A stretch of DNA of 64,000 bases from Psychromonas antarctica (lineage in GTDB: Bacteria > Pseudomonadota > Gammaproteobacteria > Enterobacterales > Psychromonadaceae): assembly GCF_022267535.1 (NCBI RefSeq), contig NZ_JAHNZV010000003.1, positions 43,724 through 107,723 of the forward strand. The letters are read 5' to 3'. Below, piece by piece: positions 39,208-49,065 of this stretch. The translations under genes were made by a program, and so were the position numbers. Every line of letters begins with the position of its first letter. Positions within the stretch are counted from its first letter, which is position 1. The notes beneath the pieces are model-generated. The model did no database searches. It saw only the letters and a list, made by a program, of their open reading frames with translations, and was not told the origin of the DNA.

Positions 39208-41598
39208 ATGCGCATAGTTTTGTGGCTAGCAATTGCTGTTTTTTTATCAAGCCTGTTTTGGCCGCGTCTGTTAAATGATAAAGATATCGTTTATTGCCTG
39301 ATTATTTTTTTTGTTTTATTAATTCTACCACGTTTACGCACTTTAGCTGTGATTCCATTGCTCGCTATTTACATTACTTTTTATACTCATTTAGCTTTAA
39401 CGGGAAGTTTGCCTCCATCTTGGTTAAATAGGGTATTACCTTTTTCTAACAGCACATCATTACAAACGTTTGTTGATAAGCAAGACCATAGCATAATAGT
39501 GGAAATTAATTCATTAATAAGTATTAAAAATAGAGGTTATTTCACCGCTAAATTAATTGAAATTGATGGTAATCACTTAAATTATTCACCACTGTTAGAA
39601 ATGCGCTGGTATAAGCCAACATTGGATGTCCAAGCGGGTGAGGTGCATGCTTTTAAGGTTCGTTTTAAACCTGTTTACGGGCGAGCAAATCCGGCTGGAT
39701 TCGATCGTCAAAAATGGCGTTACTCTAACCATGTTGCTTATCAGGCAACTATTAAAGCACATCTTTTTCAGCAATCAGCTAGGCGCTCTTTTCGCGCTTT
39801 TTTTTATCAAAAAGTAACTACGTTATCAAATTCTTTAAATCACCAAGGCATTATTTTAGCGCTCTCATTTGCAGATAAAACATTAATTAGCAGTGAAAAA
39901 AAAGACTTGATCCAAAAGTTGGCTATTGCTCATCTATTTGCCATTTCAGGATTACATATAGGTCTTCTTTTCTCTTTTGTTTATCTGTTGGTGCAGCAGC
40001 TAGTAAAGCGTTTTTGTGTTGAACGTTATTTAGGTTGGTTTGCTTGGCGTCTGGTGAATTTTACTGCGCTCTCTGGTGCGCTTTTTTACGTCTACCTTGC
40101 CGGATTTTCACTGCCTACGCAGCGGGCTTTTTTAATGTTGCTATTTGCCGTTGTGGTTTTGTCATTAAAGCGCAAATGTGCGCTTGTTGATCTATTGGGG
40201 GTGACTCTGTTGGTTATTCTATTATGGGATCCCTTATCTGTTCTAAGTTTAAGTTTATGGTTATCGTTTGCAGCGGTAACTATTATCTTAATTATTATAT
40301 GGCGTTTTCCCGGTGTCGCAAAACAGCATAAAGATAACGCAACCGATAGTCTATTTGCAGCCAGCAAACGCTACTTAAGCTTTCTTTTTTTTATACAATT
40401 ATCTTTAACCTTACTGATGATACCGATTCAGTTATTAAGTTTTTCTGGGCTTAGTTGGTTATCGCCCTTTATTAATTTTGTTGCGGTACCGCTTTTCTCG
40501 GTGCTGATAATTCCTTTGATTTTATTGGGGTGTTTGTTTTCTCTTATCGCAGAGCCTATCGCATTACTGCTCTTTTCTACTGCCGATGTAATGATCAATT
40601 TTTTCTTTACTTTTTTTGCTTGGGGAGGTGTGGCCTACCAAAGCTATTCAGGTGTTTATTGTGAGCTTATTATTATGTTTGTCAGCTTGGTTGTTACATT
40701 ATTTGTTCTTTATTTTCTGCTCGCTAATAACCGTAAAACAAGTTTGTTATTTAGTGGGCTGCTGCTCACGCTATTTATTTCTTCATTCTGGAAGAATAAA
40801 TTAAATGACTCAACGCAGTGGTTTGTTGAGGTATTTGATGTGGGGCAAGGACTAGCTGTGTTAGTTAGAAGTCAGGGGCAGACTCTGCTTTATGATACGG
40901 GCCCGTCATATCCATCGGGATTTAGCACTGCCAAAAGTGAGATAGTGCCTTATTTGGATTTATTGGGTATTCGCGAGTTGGATTATTTAGTGATAAGTCA
41001 TAGTGATATCGACCACGCGGGGGGATTTACAGTGATTCGTAATGCATTTAAACCTAAGCATATTATCTTTGGTGAACCACTGCTTAAGGATGCAGCGGTA
41101 AGTGAGGCGAGACATTTATGTCGAGCGGGAGATAGCTGGTCTTTTGGATTATTATCGATTGCGGCTTTATCTCCCTTTTCGGTTACAGAGAACAACAATA
41201 ATAATTCCTGCGTATTGCGTATTAGTGATGGCAAACACGCGCTCTTGTTAACTGGCGATATTGATAAAAAGCAGGAGTTATTGTTGCTTGAACATTCGCC
41301 TCTTTCATTACCAAGTGATTTATTGTTTGCCCCTCATCATGGTAGCAAACATTCATCGAGTCGTGCTTTTATCAACAGGGTTGCGCCGCGGTGGGGCATT
41401 TTTACTGCGGGGTTTATGAATCAGTGGGGATTTCCAGCGGCACAGGTAAAGTCACTTTATGAAAAGCAGGGCATTAAAACGGTCAACACGGGCTTACAGG
41501 GTTTTATTCGATTTACTATAACGCAAGAGAAAATTAAGATGCAAACATATAGAGAAGATCTTGCCCCTTATTGGTATCATCACTCTTTTTCTCTCTAG
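39208..41598 (+). CDS. comEC: DNA internalisation-related competence protein ComEC/Rec2
   Basis: A 796-residue inner-membrane channel for single-stranded DNA uptake. The N-terminal membrane segments flank a DUF4131 region; the competence domain (about 215-480) holds AISGLHIGLLFSF and YVYLAGFSLPTQRAFLML; the C-terminal metallo-beta-lactamase-like domain has SHSDIDHAGG near residue 597 and FAPHHGSKHSSS. All main motifs look intact, so transformation is possible if the pilus genes exist elsewhere. It precedes msbA by 21 bases, as in E. coli ycaI-msbA. Confidence 0.92.
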   Translation: MRIVLWLAIAVFLSSLFWPRLLNDKDIVYCLIIFFVLLILPRLRTLAVIPLLAIYITFYTHLALTGSLPPSWLNRVLPFSNSTSLQTFVDKQDHSIIVEINSLISIKNRGYFTAKLIEIDGNHLNYSPLLEMRWYKPTLDVQAGEVHAFKVRFKPVYGRANPAGFDRQKWRYSNHVAYQATIKAHLFQQSARRSFRAFFYQKVTTLSNSLNHQGIILALSFADKTLISSEKKDLIQKLAIAHLFAISGLHIGLLFSFVYLLVQQLVKRFCVERYLGWFAWRLVNFTALSGALFYVYLAGFSLPTQRAFLMLLFAVVVLSLKRKCALVDLLGVTLLVILLWDPLSVLSLSLWLSFAAVTIILIIIWRFPGVAKQHKDNATDSLFAASKRYLSFLFFIQLSLTLLMIPIQLLSFSGLSWLSPFINFVAVPLFSVLIIPLILLGCLFSLIAEPIALLLFSTADVMINFFFTFFAWGGVAYQSYSGVYCELIIMFVSLVVTLFVLYFLLANNRKTSLLFSGLLLTLFISSFWKNKLNDSTQWFVEVFDVGQGLAVLVRSQGQTLLYDTGPSYPSGFSTAKSEIVPYLDLLGIRELDYLVISHSDIDHAGGFTVIRNAFKPKHIIFGEPLLKDAAVSEARHLCRAGDSWSFGLLSIAALSPFSVTENNNNNSCVLRISDGKHALLLTGDIDKKQELLLLEHSPLSLPSDLLFAPHHGSKHSSSRAFINRVAPRWGIFTAGFMNQWGFPAAQVKSLYEKQGIKTVNTGLQGFIRFTITQEKIKMQTYREDLAPYWYHHSFSL

Positions 41599-41619
41599 AA
41601 ATCATTACTGGGTGTCCCC

Positions 41620-43371
41620 ATGAAAAACGAAGAACAAAGTAGTTGGCCTGCCTTTAAGCGCTTAGCGGGCTATGTTAAAGAGTTTAAATCAGGTTTGTTT
41701 GGCGCAATTGTTGGTATGTTAGGCTATGCAGCGGTGGATGCTGCGTTTGTTTATTCAATCAAGCCGTTAATGGATAAAGGTCTCACGGGAGACGATCCAT
41801 CTGTTTTAACCTTTATGCCTATTTTCGTTGTGCTTATTGTCGGCGCACGCGGTATTGCCGCCTTTTTAAGCTCTTATTGCATGGCATGGGTGGGTACGCA
41901 TGTGGTGATGAAGTTACAACGTCAACTTTTTAACCATTTGATGGTATTGCCAATTAGTTTTTTTGATAAAACCAATACCGGCGATCTGCTTTCTAAAATA
42001 ACTTATGATGCGAGTCAAGTGTCGAATGCAGCGAGTAATGCGTTGGTCAAAATATTTCGAGAAGGTGCGACGGTTATTGCCTTAGTGACGATGATGTTTT
42101 TTCAAAGCTGGCAACTCTCTCTGGTTTTTTTCTTGGTGGCTCCGGTGCTAGGAATCGCTATCAAGGTGGTCAGTAAACGTTTTCGAAAAATTGGTAAAAA
42201 TATACAAAGTGCGATGGGAACAGTTACGACTACCTCTGAGCAAATGTTAAAAGGACATAAGGAGGTGTTGATGTTTGGAGGGAAAAATATTGAAAGTGAT
42301 AAATTTGACCGCATAAGCAACACCGTTCGTTCTCAAAACATGAAAATGGCTAGCGCCTCAGCTATCAGCGTGCCGATCATACAAACTTTGGCTTCTTTTG
42401 CGTTGGCTTTTGTACTTTATCTTGCCACTTTTCCTGAGATTATGGATAGCCTCACCCCAGGTACCTTTGCGGTCATTATTACCTCGATGATGATGTTGAT
42501 GAAACCGATAAAAGCGGTAACTCAGGTTAATAATGAAATTCAACGCGGTATTGCTGCAAGTGAAAGTTTATTTGCTCTTTTAGATATAGCACCGGCAAAA
42601 GATAAAGGTACACTAGAAATTAAACGGGCTCACGGCGATATTGAATTAAAGGATGTTATCTTTACCTACCCCAGCGCTGAGAAACCGGCTTTAAATAAAG
42701 TGAGTCTGACAGTCAAAGCGGGGAAAACTATCGCATTAGTGGGACGTTCAGGCAGTGGTAAATCAACTATCGCGAATCTATTAACGCGTTTTTATGATAT
42801 TGACAGTGGTGAGATAATTTTAGATGGGGTTAATATTGAAAATTACCGCTTGGCGTCTTTGCGCAGTCAAGTTGCGATCGTTTCACAAAGTGTACATCTC
42901 TTTAATGACTCTATTGCTAATAATATTGCCTATGCTAATACAGATAAATACAGTCGTGAAGATATTATTAAAGCGGCAGAAACGGCGCATGCGATGGAGT
43001 TTATTAACGCTTTCCCTAACGGTCTTGATACGGTTGTCGGTGAAAATGGTACGTTATTGTCCGGTGGGCAGCGTCAGCGTTTAGCGATTGCCCGAGCACT
43101 GCTTCGTGATGCTCCTATTTTAATTCTAGATGAAGCAACTTCTGCTCTGGATAGCGAATCTGAGCGTCATATACAAGCTGCTCTGGATGAATTACAAAAA
43201 AATCGCACCTCGATTGTGATTGCGCATCGTTTGTCAACGATTGAACATGCCGACCAGATACTGGTTGTTGATGAGGGGCGAGTGGTTGAGCGTGGCACAC
43301 ATGCTCAACTGATGGCTGAAAAGGCGATTTACCATAGCCTCAATAAAATTCAAGCATCTGGAGATTTGTAA
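41620..43371 (+). CDS. msbA: Lipid A export ATP-binding/permease protein MsbA
   Basis: A 583-residue half-size ABC transporter. Six membrane helices cover about 25-310; the nucleotide-binding domain has Walker A GRSGSGKST near 377, LSGGQRQR, and Walker B ILILDEATSALDSESE. It flips core-lipid A across the inner membrane. Ribosome-binding sequence before the ATG is weak (GGTGTCCCC). It starts the msbA-lpxK-ycaR-kdsB operon; the stop overlaps lpxK. Confidence 0.95.
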   Translation: MKNEEQSSWPAFKRLAGYVKEFKSGLFGAIVGMLGYAAVDAAFVYSIKPLMDKGLTGDDPSVLTFMPIFVVLIVGARGIAAFLSSYCMAWVGTHVVMKLQRQLFNHLMVLPISFFDKTNTGDLLSKITYDASQVSNAASNALVKIFREGATVIALVTMMFFQSWQLSLVFFLVAPVLGIAIKVVSKRFRKIGKNIQSAMGTVTTTSEQMLKGHKEVLMFGGKNIESDKFDRISNTVRSQNMKMASASAISVPIIQTLASFALAFVLYLATFPEIMDSLTPGTFAVIITSMMMLMKPIKAVTQVNNEIQRGIAASESLFALLDIAPAKDKGTLEIKRAHGDIELKDVIFTYPSAEKPALNKVSLTVKAGKTIALVGRSGSGKSTIANLLTRFYDIDSGEIILDGVNIENYRLASLRSQVAIVSQSVHLFNDSIANNIAYANTDKYSREDIIKAAETAHAMEFINAFPNGLDTVVGENGTLLSGGQRQRLAIARALLRDAPILILDEATSALDSESERHIQAALDELQKNRTSIVIAHRLSTIEHADQILVVDEGRVVERGTHAQLMAEKAIYHSLNKIQASGDL

Positions 43372-44333
43372 TGCGCTTTTGGTATCAAGCAATACACTGG
43401 TGGGGCTGGTTTTTATACCCCTTTTCACTGCTGTTTGCTGGCATCACTTTAGTGCGTCGCTTCGTGTATAAAAAAGCACTCATCAAAAGTACGGAAAACA
43501 GATTGCCAGTAATTGTTGTCGGCAATATATCCGTAGGCGGAAATGGAAAAACCCCTTTTGTGATTTGGTTATGTGAGCTGTTAATTGAACAAGGTTATAA
43601 ACCGGGAATTATTAGCCGCGGATATGGGGGAAAAAGTGAGGTTTATCCCCTACTTGTTGATGAAGAAGTAACCGGAAAGCAAGCGGGGGATGAGCCCGTG
43701 ATGATTTTTAAACGTTTAGGACTTCCGATTGTTGTTGATCCGCGACGCAGCGCTGCAGCAGCGTACTTAAGTAAGCATTGTGCGGTTGATATCATTATCA
43801 GCGATGATGGACTACAGCATTATGCTTTGCAGCGTGATATCGAAATTGTGGTTGTCGATGGGCAACGTCGTTTTGGTAATGGCCACTTAATGCCGATGGG
43901 CCCGTTAAGAGAGCCTTTATCGCGTTTAAAAGAAGTAGATTTTATTATCAACAATGGTCAGCTGCACGCGGATGAAATTACTATGTTATTGGCGCCAAGT
44001 CGTTGTTTAAGGGTTGATGGGGCTGATGCTTTGCTACCTTTAAACTGTACAATAAACGCCTGTGCCGCTATCGGTTACCCTCAGCGTTTTTTTGATACCC
44101 TAAACAGACAACATTTCACGATACATAAAGCGATTGCGTTTGCTGACCATTATGCTTTTAGTGAAGGTGACTTTACACAATTTGAGCCACACTTACCCTT
44201 GTTGATGACCGAAAAAGATGCGGTAAAGTGCACCACTTTCGCACAGAAAAATTGGTGGTATTTGCCAATTGATGCGCAGTTACCAGTATTTTTTGAAAAG
44301 CAGCTATTAGATAAAATTAAGGAAATAAGATGA
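43371..44333 (+). CDS. lpxK: Tetraacyldisaccharide 4'-kinase
   Basis: A 320-residue LpxK that phosphorylates the lipid A precursor at the 4' position. One N-terminal membrane helix ([18 protein letters not shown]) is followed by the P-loop [14 protein letters not shown], then [17 protein letters not shown], and [21 protein letters not shown]. It overlaps msbA by one base and ycaR by four, so it is translationally coupled to both. Confidence 0.95.
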   Translation: MRFWYQAIHWWGWFLYPFSLLFAGITLVRRFVYKKALIKSTENRLPVIVVGNISVGGNGKTPFVIWLCELLIEQGYKPGIISRGYGGKSEVYPLLVDEEVTGKQAGDEPVMIFKRLGLPIVVDPRRSAAAAYLSKHCAVDIIISDDGLQHYALQRDIEIVVVDGQRRFGNGHLMPMGPLREPLSRLKEVDFIINNGQLHADEITMLLAPSRCLRVDGADALLPLNCTINACAAIGYPQRFFDTLNRQHFTIHKAIAFADHYAFSEGDFTQFEPHLPLLMTEKDAVKCTTFAQKNWWYLPIDAQLPVFFEKQLLDKIKEIR

Positions 44334-44512
44334 TAGATATTAAATTACTCGACATTATTGCTTGTCCCGTATGCAAAGGAAAATTAGGGTTTAAAAAAGA
44401 AACCAATGAGCTCATCTGTAAATTTGATCACCTCGCTTATCCTATTGTCGATGGTATTCCTGCTTTATTGACAGTGCGCGCCCGCACTATTGCGCAAGAC
44501 GAGGAAGCTTAA
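44330..44512 (+). CDS. ycaR: Trm112-family protein YcaR
   Basis: A 60-residue zinc-ribbon-like protein. [16 protein letters not shown] carries the CPxC motif, and [18 protein letters not shown] is the conserved C-terminal part. The family acts as small partner subunits for methyltransferases in other organisms; the role of YcaR between lpxK and kdsB is not settled. It overlaps lpxK by four bases (ATGA) and is two bases from kdsB. Confidence 0.92.
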   Translation: MIDIKLLDIIACPVCKGKLGFKKETNELICKFDHLAYPIVDGIPALLTVRARTIAQDEEA

Positions 44513-44514
44513 CC

Positions 44515-45282
44515 ATGTCTTTTATTGTTGTCATTCCAGCGCGTTATCATTCCACACGTTTGCCTGCAAAGCCGCTACTTGATATTGTGGGTAAAAGTAT
44601 GATCGTTCGTGTGGCGCAGCAAGCTTTAAAAAGTGGTGCTTCACGTGTGATTGTTGCAACCGATGATCAGCGTATCGTTGATGCTTTAACGGCAGTGGAA
44701 AATATTGAAGTTTGTATGACTTCAATAATGCATGAATCGGGCACCGATCGACTTGCGGAAGTATGCCAAAAGTATCAATTCGGCAGCGATCAAATAATTG
44801 TTAATGTGCAAGGTGATGAGCCGCTTATTCCTCCTGCAGTCATTCGTCAGGTTGCTACCAATTTACAGCATAATAAGCGTGCCAGTGTGGCTACATTGAG
44901 TGCACCTATCGACACTTTAGCTGATGTGTTTAATACTAATGCGGTAAAAGTGGTTTGTGATAAAAATCAGATGGCTTTGTATTTCAGTAGAGCGACTATC
45001 CCTTGGGATCGTGATAACTTTAGTGCTGAGAATAAAACCAAGGATGCATTTGATAGCTGCAAATTACAACGCCATATTGGTATTTATGCATATCGTGTTG
45101 GATTTCTCGCAGAGTATGCGCAACTGTCCGTTTCGCCATTAGAGTCACTTGAAAAGCTTGAGCAGCTGCGGGTGTTATGGCATGGGTTTAAGATTCATGT
45201 ACAACAAGCTTGTGAAGTGCCACCTGCCGGTATTGATACGGCTGACGATTTACAACGTGTTATTGATTATTTATCTAATTAG
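44515..45282 (+). CDS. kdsB: 3-deoxy-manno-octulosonate cytidylyltransferase
   Basis: A 255-residue CMP-Kdo synthetase. [20 protein letters not shown] at residues 5-24 is the nucleotide-binding start (the RLPxKPL motif), and [11 protein letters not shown] is the metal and CTP loop; [13 protein letters not shown] follows. It activates Kdo for lipopolysaccharide core assembly, consistent with its place after msbA-lpxK. The next gene begins 9 bases after the stop. Confidence 0.96.
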   Translation: MSFIVVIPARYHSTRLPAKPLLDIVGKSMIVRVAQQALKSGASRVIVATDDQRIVDALTAVENIEVCMTSIMHESGTDRLAEVCQKYQFGSDQIIVNVQGDEPLIPPAVIRQVATNLQHNKRASVATLSAPIDTLADVFNTNAVKVVCDKNQMALYFSRATIPWDRDNFSAENKTKDAFDSCKLQRHIGIYAYRVGFLAEYAQLSVSPLESLEKLEQLRVLWHGFKIHVQQACEVPPAGIDTADDLQRVIDYLSN

Positions 45283-45290
45283 GGAAGGTA

Positions 45291-46229
45291 ATGAAAATTA
45301 AACTATTACTGGTGTTTTGCATGAGCTTGTTAGTTGTTGCCTGTGGCGATGACCGACCAGCTCAACTAAAGAGCAATATTCAACGCGCAGATTATTTAGT
45401 TGAAAATCTTGGGCAAAACCTAGATACAAATGCAATTCGCAATACTAGTATCTTGCGCGAGTACGCAAAACTATTGGCACAAGAAAAACCCGATTTGAAG
45501 CCATTACTGGGGCAACTAAGCCGTGATGCAAGTCGTGATGGCCCTATGTATCAAGGTCTGCAAAACCGTTTGAAAACCGTTAAAGAGCAACCGCAAGTAT
45601 TGGGGGACATTGAAGCGCAGCTTTATGAAACAGAAAACTTAATCGCAGCGGCAGATGCTATTCTTTTTAATGATGCCTTATCCGATCCGATTAATGTTAT
45701 TGCGGATATGTCCGAAGGGAAGTTAGCGCGTGTTAACGCCATTAGTAAGCAGCGCAGTCTTCAAGCTAATGGAGCCGAGGATAATGGTGCCGGTAGTCAG
45801 TTAGTTGGTAACCCCGGGTATGGCAGTTGGCAGAGCAATAGTAGTGGTGGTTCATTTTGGCAATGGTATGGCATGTACGCTATGTTTTCTGCCTTATCAC
45901 CTCGTCGAGTGCAATACGACCGCTGGTCCTCTCGCCGAGATTACAGCTATTATAACGATTATGGACGCAACCGTTATACCTCGCCGCAACAGGCTAAATC
46001 ACAAGATAACTTAGCGAAAAAAACCAATAAGCAGTTTGCCAATAAAGGCGGTTTTAAGAGTCCTTATGCAAAATCGAAAACAGGCGCAAGCCGCATGTCA
46101 AGCTCAAGTCAGCAAGCACAAAAATCCGCCCCATTTTCGGGGAAGTCGAGCTTTTCAAGAACAAAATCTTCAAGTAGTTTCAGAAATAGCAAATCCACTT
46201 CTTCTCGCGGCATAAGTCGCGGAAAATAA
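45291..46229 (+). CDS. Predicted lipoprotein with Ser/Arg/Tyr-rich tail
   Basis: A 312-residue lipoprotein. The signal peptide MKIKLLLVFCMSLLVVACG ends in lipobox VVAC (Cys18). The N-terminal domain to about 150 is helical, with charged residues; the rest is low-complexity: GSFWQWYGMYAMFSAL near 184-199, then Tyr/Arg-rich and Ser/Lys-rich stretches to the end. The GSFW hydrophobic patch followed by a Ser/Gly tail recalls DUF1190 proteins (YgiB/YjfM), without clear homology. Ten bases from the DUF350 gene downstream, so probably an operon with it. Confidence 0.72.
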   Translation: MKIKLLLVFCMSLLVVACGDDRPAQLKSNIQRADYLVENLGQNLDTNAIRNTSILREYAKLLAQEKPDLKPLLGQLSRDASRDGPMYQGLQNRLKTVKEQPQVLGDIEAQLYETENLIAAADAILFNDALSDPINVIADMSEGKLARVNAISKQRSLQANGAEDNGAGSQLVGNPGYGSWQSNSSGGSFWQWYGMYAMFSALSPRRVQYDRWSSRRDYSYYNDYGRNRYTSPQQAKSQDNLAKKTNKQFANKGGFKSPYAKSKTGASRMSSSSQQAQKSAPFSGKSSFSRTKSSSSFRNSKSTSSRGISRGK

Positions 46230-46238
46230 GGCAATAAT

Positions 46239-47138
46239 ATGAATGAATTAATCACAATGTTAGGACAAAGCGGTTCGCTGGTTGGCTATTTACTAATTGA
46301 TATGGCAGTGGCTATTCTTTTATTGGGTGGGATCCGCTATACCATGGGTTTCATTAGTAAAGTTGATACCACAGATGAGCTCGCTGAGAAAGATAATTTT
46401 GCCTACGGTATCAGTTTAGCGGGTGGCGTGGCCGCAATGGGGATTGCCCTGAGTGGGGCTATTACCGGTGAATTGGCCGGCTCATATCTTGTTGAATTAA
46501 TTGGGATGTTAACTTATGGCGTGGCGGGTCTGGTGATGATTAAAGCCGGTCGTTATATTCATGATAAATTTGCACTGCCTGATTTTCGTAAACATGAGCA
46601 GATATTACAAAGAAATATCTCCGTCGGTATTGTTGATGCAGCGTCCGTGATTGCCACTGCAATTGTAGTGAGGGCTGCTTTGATTTGGGTAGAAGGCATT
46701 GATCTTAATACCTTTATCGCGTTATTTTGTGCATGGATTGTTTCCCAACTTATGCTCGTTATTATTACCCGGGTCTTCGAGTGGCAATATGCTCGTAATA
46801 GCGCAGTTAGCTTCCAAGCAACGTTAGAGGCGGGTCAAATGGCGTTGGCAATCCGTTATTCTGGTTACCTCATATCAACCGCGATGTCGGTCACTGCCGC
46901 AAGTTATTTCATTCATTATAACGCCCAAAATTTGTTGGTCGGCATTATGCAATGGGCTGTAATGAGTTTAATTTTGATGGTCTGTTTAACATTATTAACG
47001 ATGCTCGCAAAAGTGCTTGTGTTGTGGGGAATTAACCGTCGAGAAGAGGTCGAAGATCAACAAAATATTGGTATTGCACTGATTGAATTAACCACCTCAT
47101 TCTCAATCGCATTATTGTTAATGGCCTTAATGACCTAA
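46239..47138 (+). CDS. DUF350-family membrane protein (YjfL-like, duplicated)
   Basis: A 299-residue protein with about eight membrane segments. Two similar halves each begin with a short hydrophobic helix, a charged loop, then FAYGISLAGGVAAMGIALSG or the related AIRYSGYLISTAMSVTAASY, which fits a duplicated DUF350 unit. E. coli YjfL has one such unit. Its function is unknown. Lies between the lipoprotein and the aminopropyltransferase; a terminator separates it from the latter. Confidence 0.78.
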   Translation: MNELITMLGQSGSLVGYLLIDMAVAILLLGGIRYTMGFISKVDTTDELAEKDNFAYGISLAGGVAAMGIALSGAITGELAGSYLVELIGMLTYGVAGLVMIKAGRYIHDKFALPDFRKHEQILQRNISVGIVDAASVIATAIVVRAALIWVEGIDLNTFIALFCAWIVSQLMLVIITRVFEWQYARNSAVSFQATLEAGQMALAIRYSGYLISTAMSVTAASYFIHYNAQNLLVGIMQWAVMSLILMVCLTLLTMLAKVLVLWGINRREEVEDQQNIGIALIELTTSFSIALLLMALMT

Positions 47139-47169
47139 ATTAATCTTTAATTAATCACGTGTAATAAAG

Positions 47170-47198
47170 GTCATCACAGTGTTGGTGACTTTTTTTTT
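47170..47198 (+). terminator. Intrinsic terminator between DUF350 and aminopropyltransferase genes
   Basis: GTCATCA (47170-47176) pairs with TGGTGAC (47183-47189), with one G-U, followed by nine T. It lies 20 bases before the next start codon, so it may be leaky or regulated. Confidence 0.7.
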
Positions 47199-47218
47199 AA
47201 CGGCTAAAGAGAGTAAAG

Positions 47219-48919
47219 ATGGGCGATTCGAAAAAATTAAAACTGTTGGTTGATGATTCTCTGTTGATCTTAATTATGGCGACATTAGCGTGCTGTGGTT
47301 TGATTTACGAGTATCTACTTTCTCATTATTCAGCACGTATTCTGGGTAGTGTTGAAACTGTTATTTATGCAATTATCGGCATTATGATTGTCTCTATGGG
47401 CTTAGGCGCATTTGCTGCTAAAAAAGTAAAAGATGCTTTTCAAGGTTTTGTTGTTTTAGAATTGCTTGTCGCCTTTATTGGCTGCAGTGCGACTTTATGC
47501 ATAGCGGCTGTGATCGGCTTGAGTCAAACATTGCCACAGATAATTGCAGACACTTACTTGATCCCGATAGATGCTATGCCACGAGGTGGGATACTGGCGC
47601 AAATAAGTTGGTTAAGTGGCCAACTTCCATACCTGTTTGCTTTTATACTAGGGTTTTTAATCGGCATGGAAATCCCTTTAATTGCACGTATTCGTGAGTC
47701 TGTTTATGGCCACCATTTAGCGCATAATGCAGGTACTATTTATGGGGCCGATTATATCGGTGCGGGTATTGGCGCTGCAATTTGGGTGCTGTTTATGTTG
47801 CGTCTTGAAATAAGCCAAGCAGCGGCACTGACTGCAACACTTAATCTTATTGCCGGATTTGTTTTTTTGCTGCGTTTTAAAAAGCAGCTCAAGCATATTA
47901 AATATTTATTATTAGGCCATCTCTTGTTAGCTGCATTAATTGCTTTGGTCTTTCAATATGGTGGTTTATGGCAAAAACAGATGCAAAATATGCTTTATCT
48001 GGATAAAGTGGTCTATCAAACACAAACCCCTTATCAAAACCTCGTTTTTACTCGACGTCACTTAGGGGGCGGATTAGAGCCCATTTATAATTTTTATATT
48101 AACGGACGTTTGCAGTTTTCCAGTTTAGATGAACAGATTTATCACGAATTTTTAGTACATCCGGCAATGCAGGCCTCTGCCCGACAAGATCATATTTTAA
48201 TTATTGGTGGAGGAGATGGTTTAGCACTACGTGAAGTTTTAAAATGGCAGCCGAAAGCGGTGACCTTAATTGACCTCGACCCTAATTTAGTCGCGCTATT
48301 TAAGTCACCACAAAAGCAACTCCCCGAATATTTAGCGGATAAAATCGTACACTTAACAAAAAATAGTTTTAATGATCCGCGTGTTGATGTCATTCACGAT
48401 GATGCCTTTATCGCGATCGACCATTTATTACAGAAAAAGAAAATTTTTGATGTGATTATTGTCGATTTACCCGATCCCAGTCATCCTGACTTAAATAAAA
48501 TGTACAGCGTCAATTTCTACTACCGCCTTAACCATTTACTCAATGGTGATGGTGCAATGGTGGTCCAATCCACCTCTCCATTTCATGCTAAAAATGCATT
48601 TATATCAATAGCTAAGACTGTTAAAACTGCTAAATTTAAAGACGTTGAGCAGTACCATCAGAATGTACCCTCATTCGGAGAATGGGGGTGGACAGTGGCG
48701 ACAAAAAGGGGCGGAAGTGTTAGTGCGCGCTTGCAAGGCCAAGAAAAAATCAAAGTACAAACAACTTGGTTAACGAGTGCGCTGTTACAAAGTGCCTTTG
48801 TTTTTAATAAAGATTTTTATGTAGATCAAAACAGCATAAAAGTAAATTATTTAGGTTCTAATCAACTTTATCAATATCATCAGCAAGCATGGGAAAGGGA
48901 AACCGAGCTTTCACCCTAG
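47219..48919 (+). CDS. Membrane-anchored polyamine aminopropyltransferase (spermidine synthase-like)
   Basis: A 566-residue protein with about seven to eight membrane helices in residues 15-260 and a C-terminal spermidine synthase domain. The latter has YQNLVFTRRH, QFSSLDEQIYHEFLVHPAM, IIGGGDGLALREVLK (decarboxylated-SAM-binding) and VIIVDLPDPSHPDLNKMYS. The active-site Asp region is intact. Predicted to make spermidine-like polyamines at the inner membrane. The transmembrane form differs from E. coli SpeE, and the linked DUF350 and lipoprotein genes point to an envelope function. Confidence 0.85.
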   Translation: MGDSKKLKLLVDDSLLILIMATLACCGLIYEYLLSHYSARILGSVETVIYAIIGIMIVSMGLGAFAAKKVKDAFQGFVVLELLVAFIGCSATLCIAAVIGLSQTLPQIIADTYLIPIDAMPRGGILAQISWLSGQLPYLFAFILGFLIGMEIPLIARIRESVYGHHLAHNAGTIYGADYIGAGIGAAIWVLFMLRLEISQAAALTATLNLIAGFVFLLRFKKQLKHIKYLLLGHLLLAALIALVFQYGGLWQKQMQNMLYLDKVVYQTQTPYQNLVFTRRHLGGGLEPIYNFYINGRLQFSSLDEQIYHEFLVHPAMQASARQDHILIIGGGDGLALREVLKWQPKAVTLIDLDPNLVALFKSPQKQLPEYLADKIVHLTKNSFNDPRVDVIHDDAFIAIDHLLQKKKIFDVIIVDLPDPSHPDLNKMYSVNFYYRLNHLLNGDGAMVVQSTSPFHAKNAFISIAKTVKTAKFKDVEQYHQNVPSFGEWGWTVATKRGGSVSARLQGQEKIKVQTTWLTSALLQSAFVFNKDFYVDQNSIKVNYLGSNQLYQYHQQAWERETELSP

Positions 48920-49065
48920 TTTTTATCTGCCAAAAAGATCTGTATAAAATATACGACTAACACAAATAGAGCGGCGCTTATTAATTCATCGTTTACTATT
49001 AATTAGATACAAAAGCGGCTACAATTCGCGACCATTTATTCGTGTTACCAAAGGAATTATAAACT

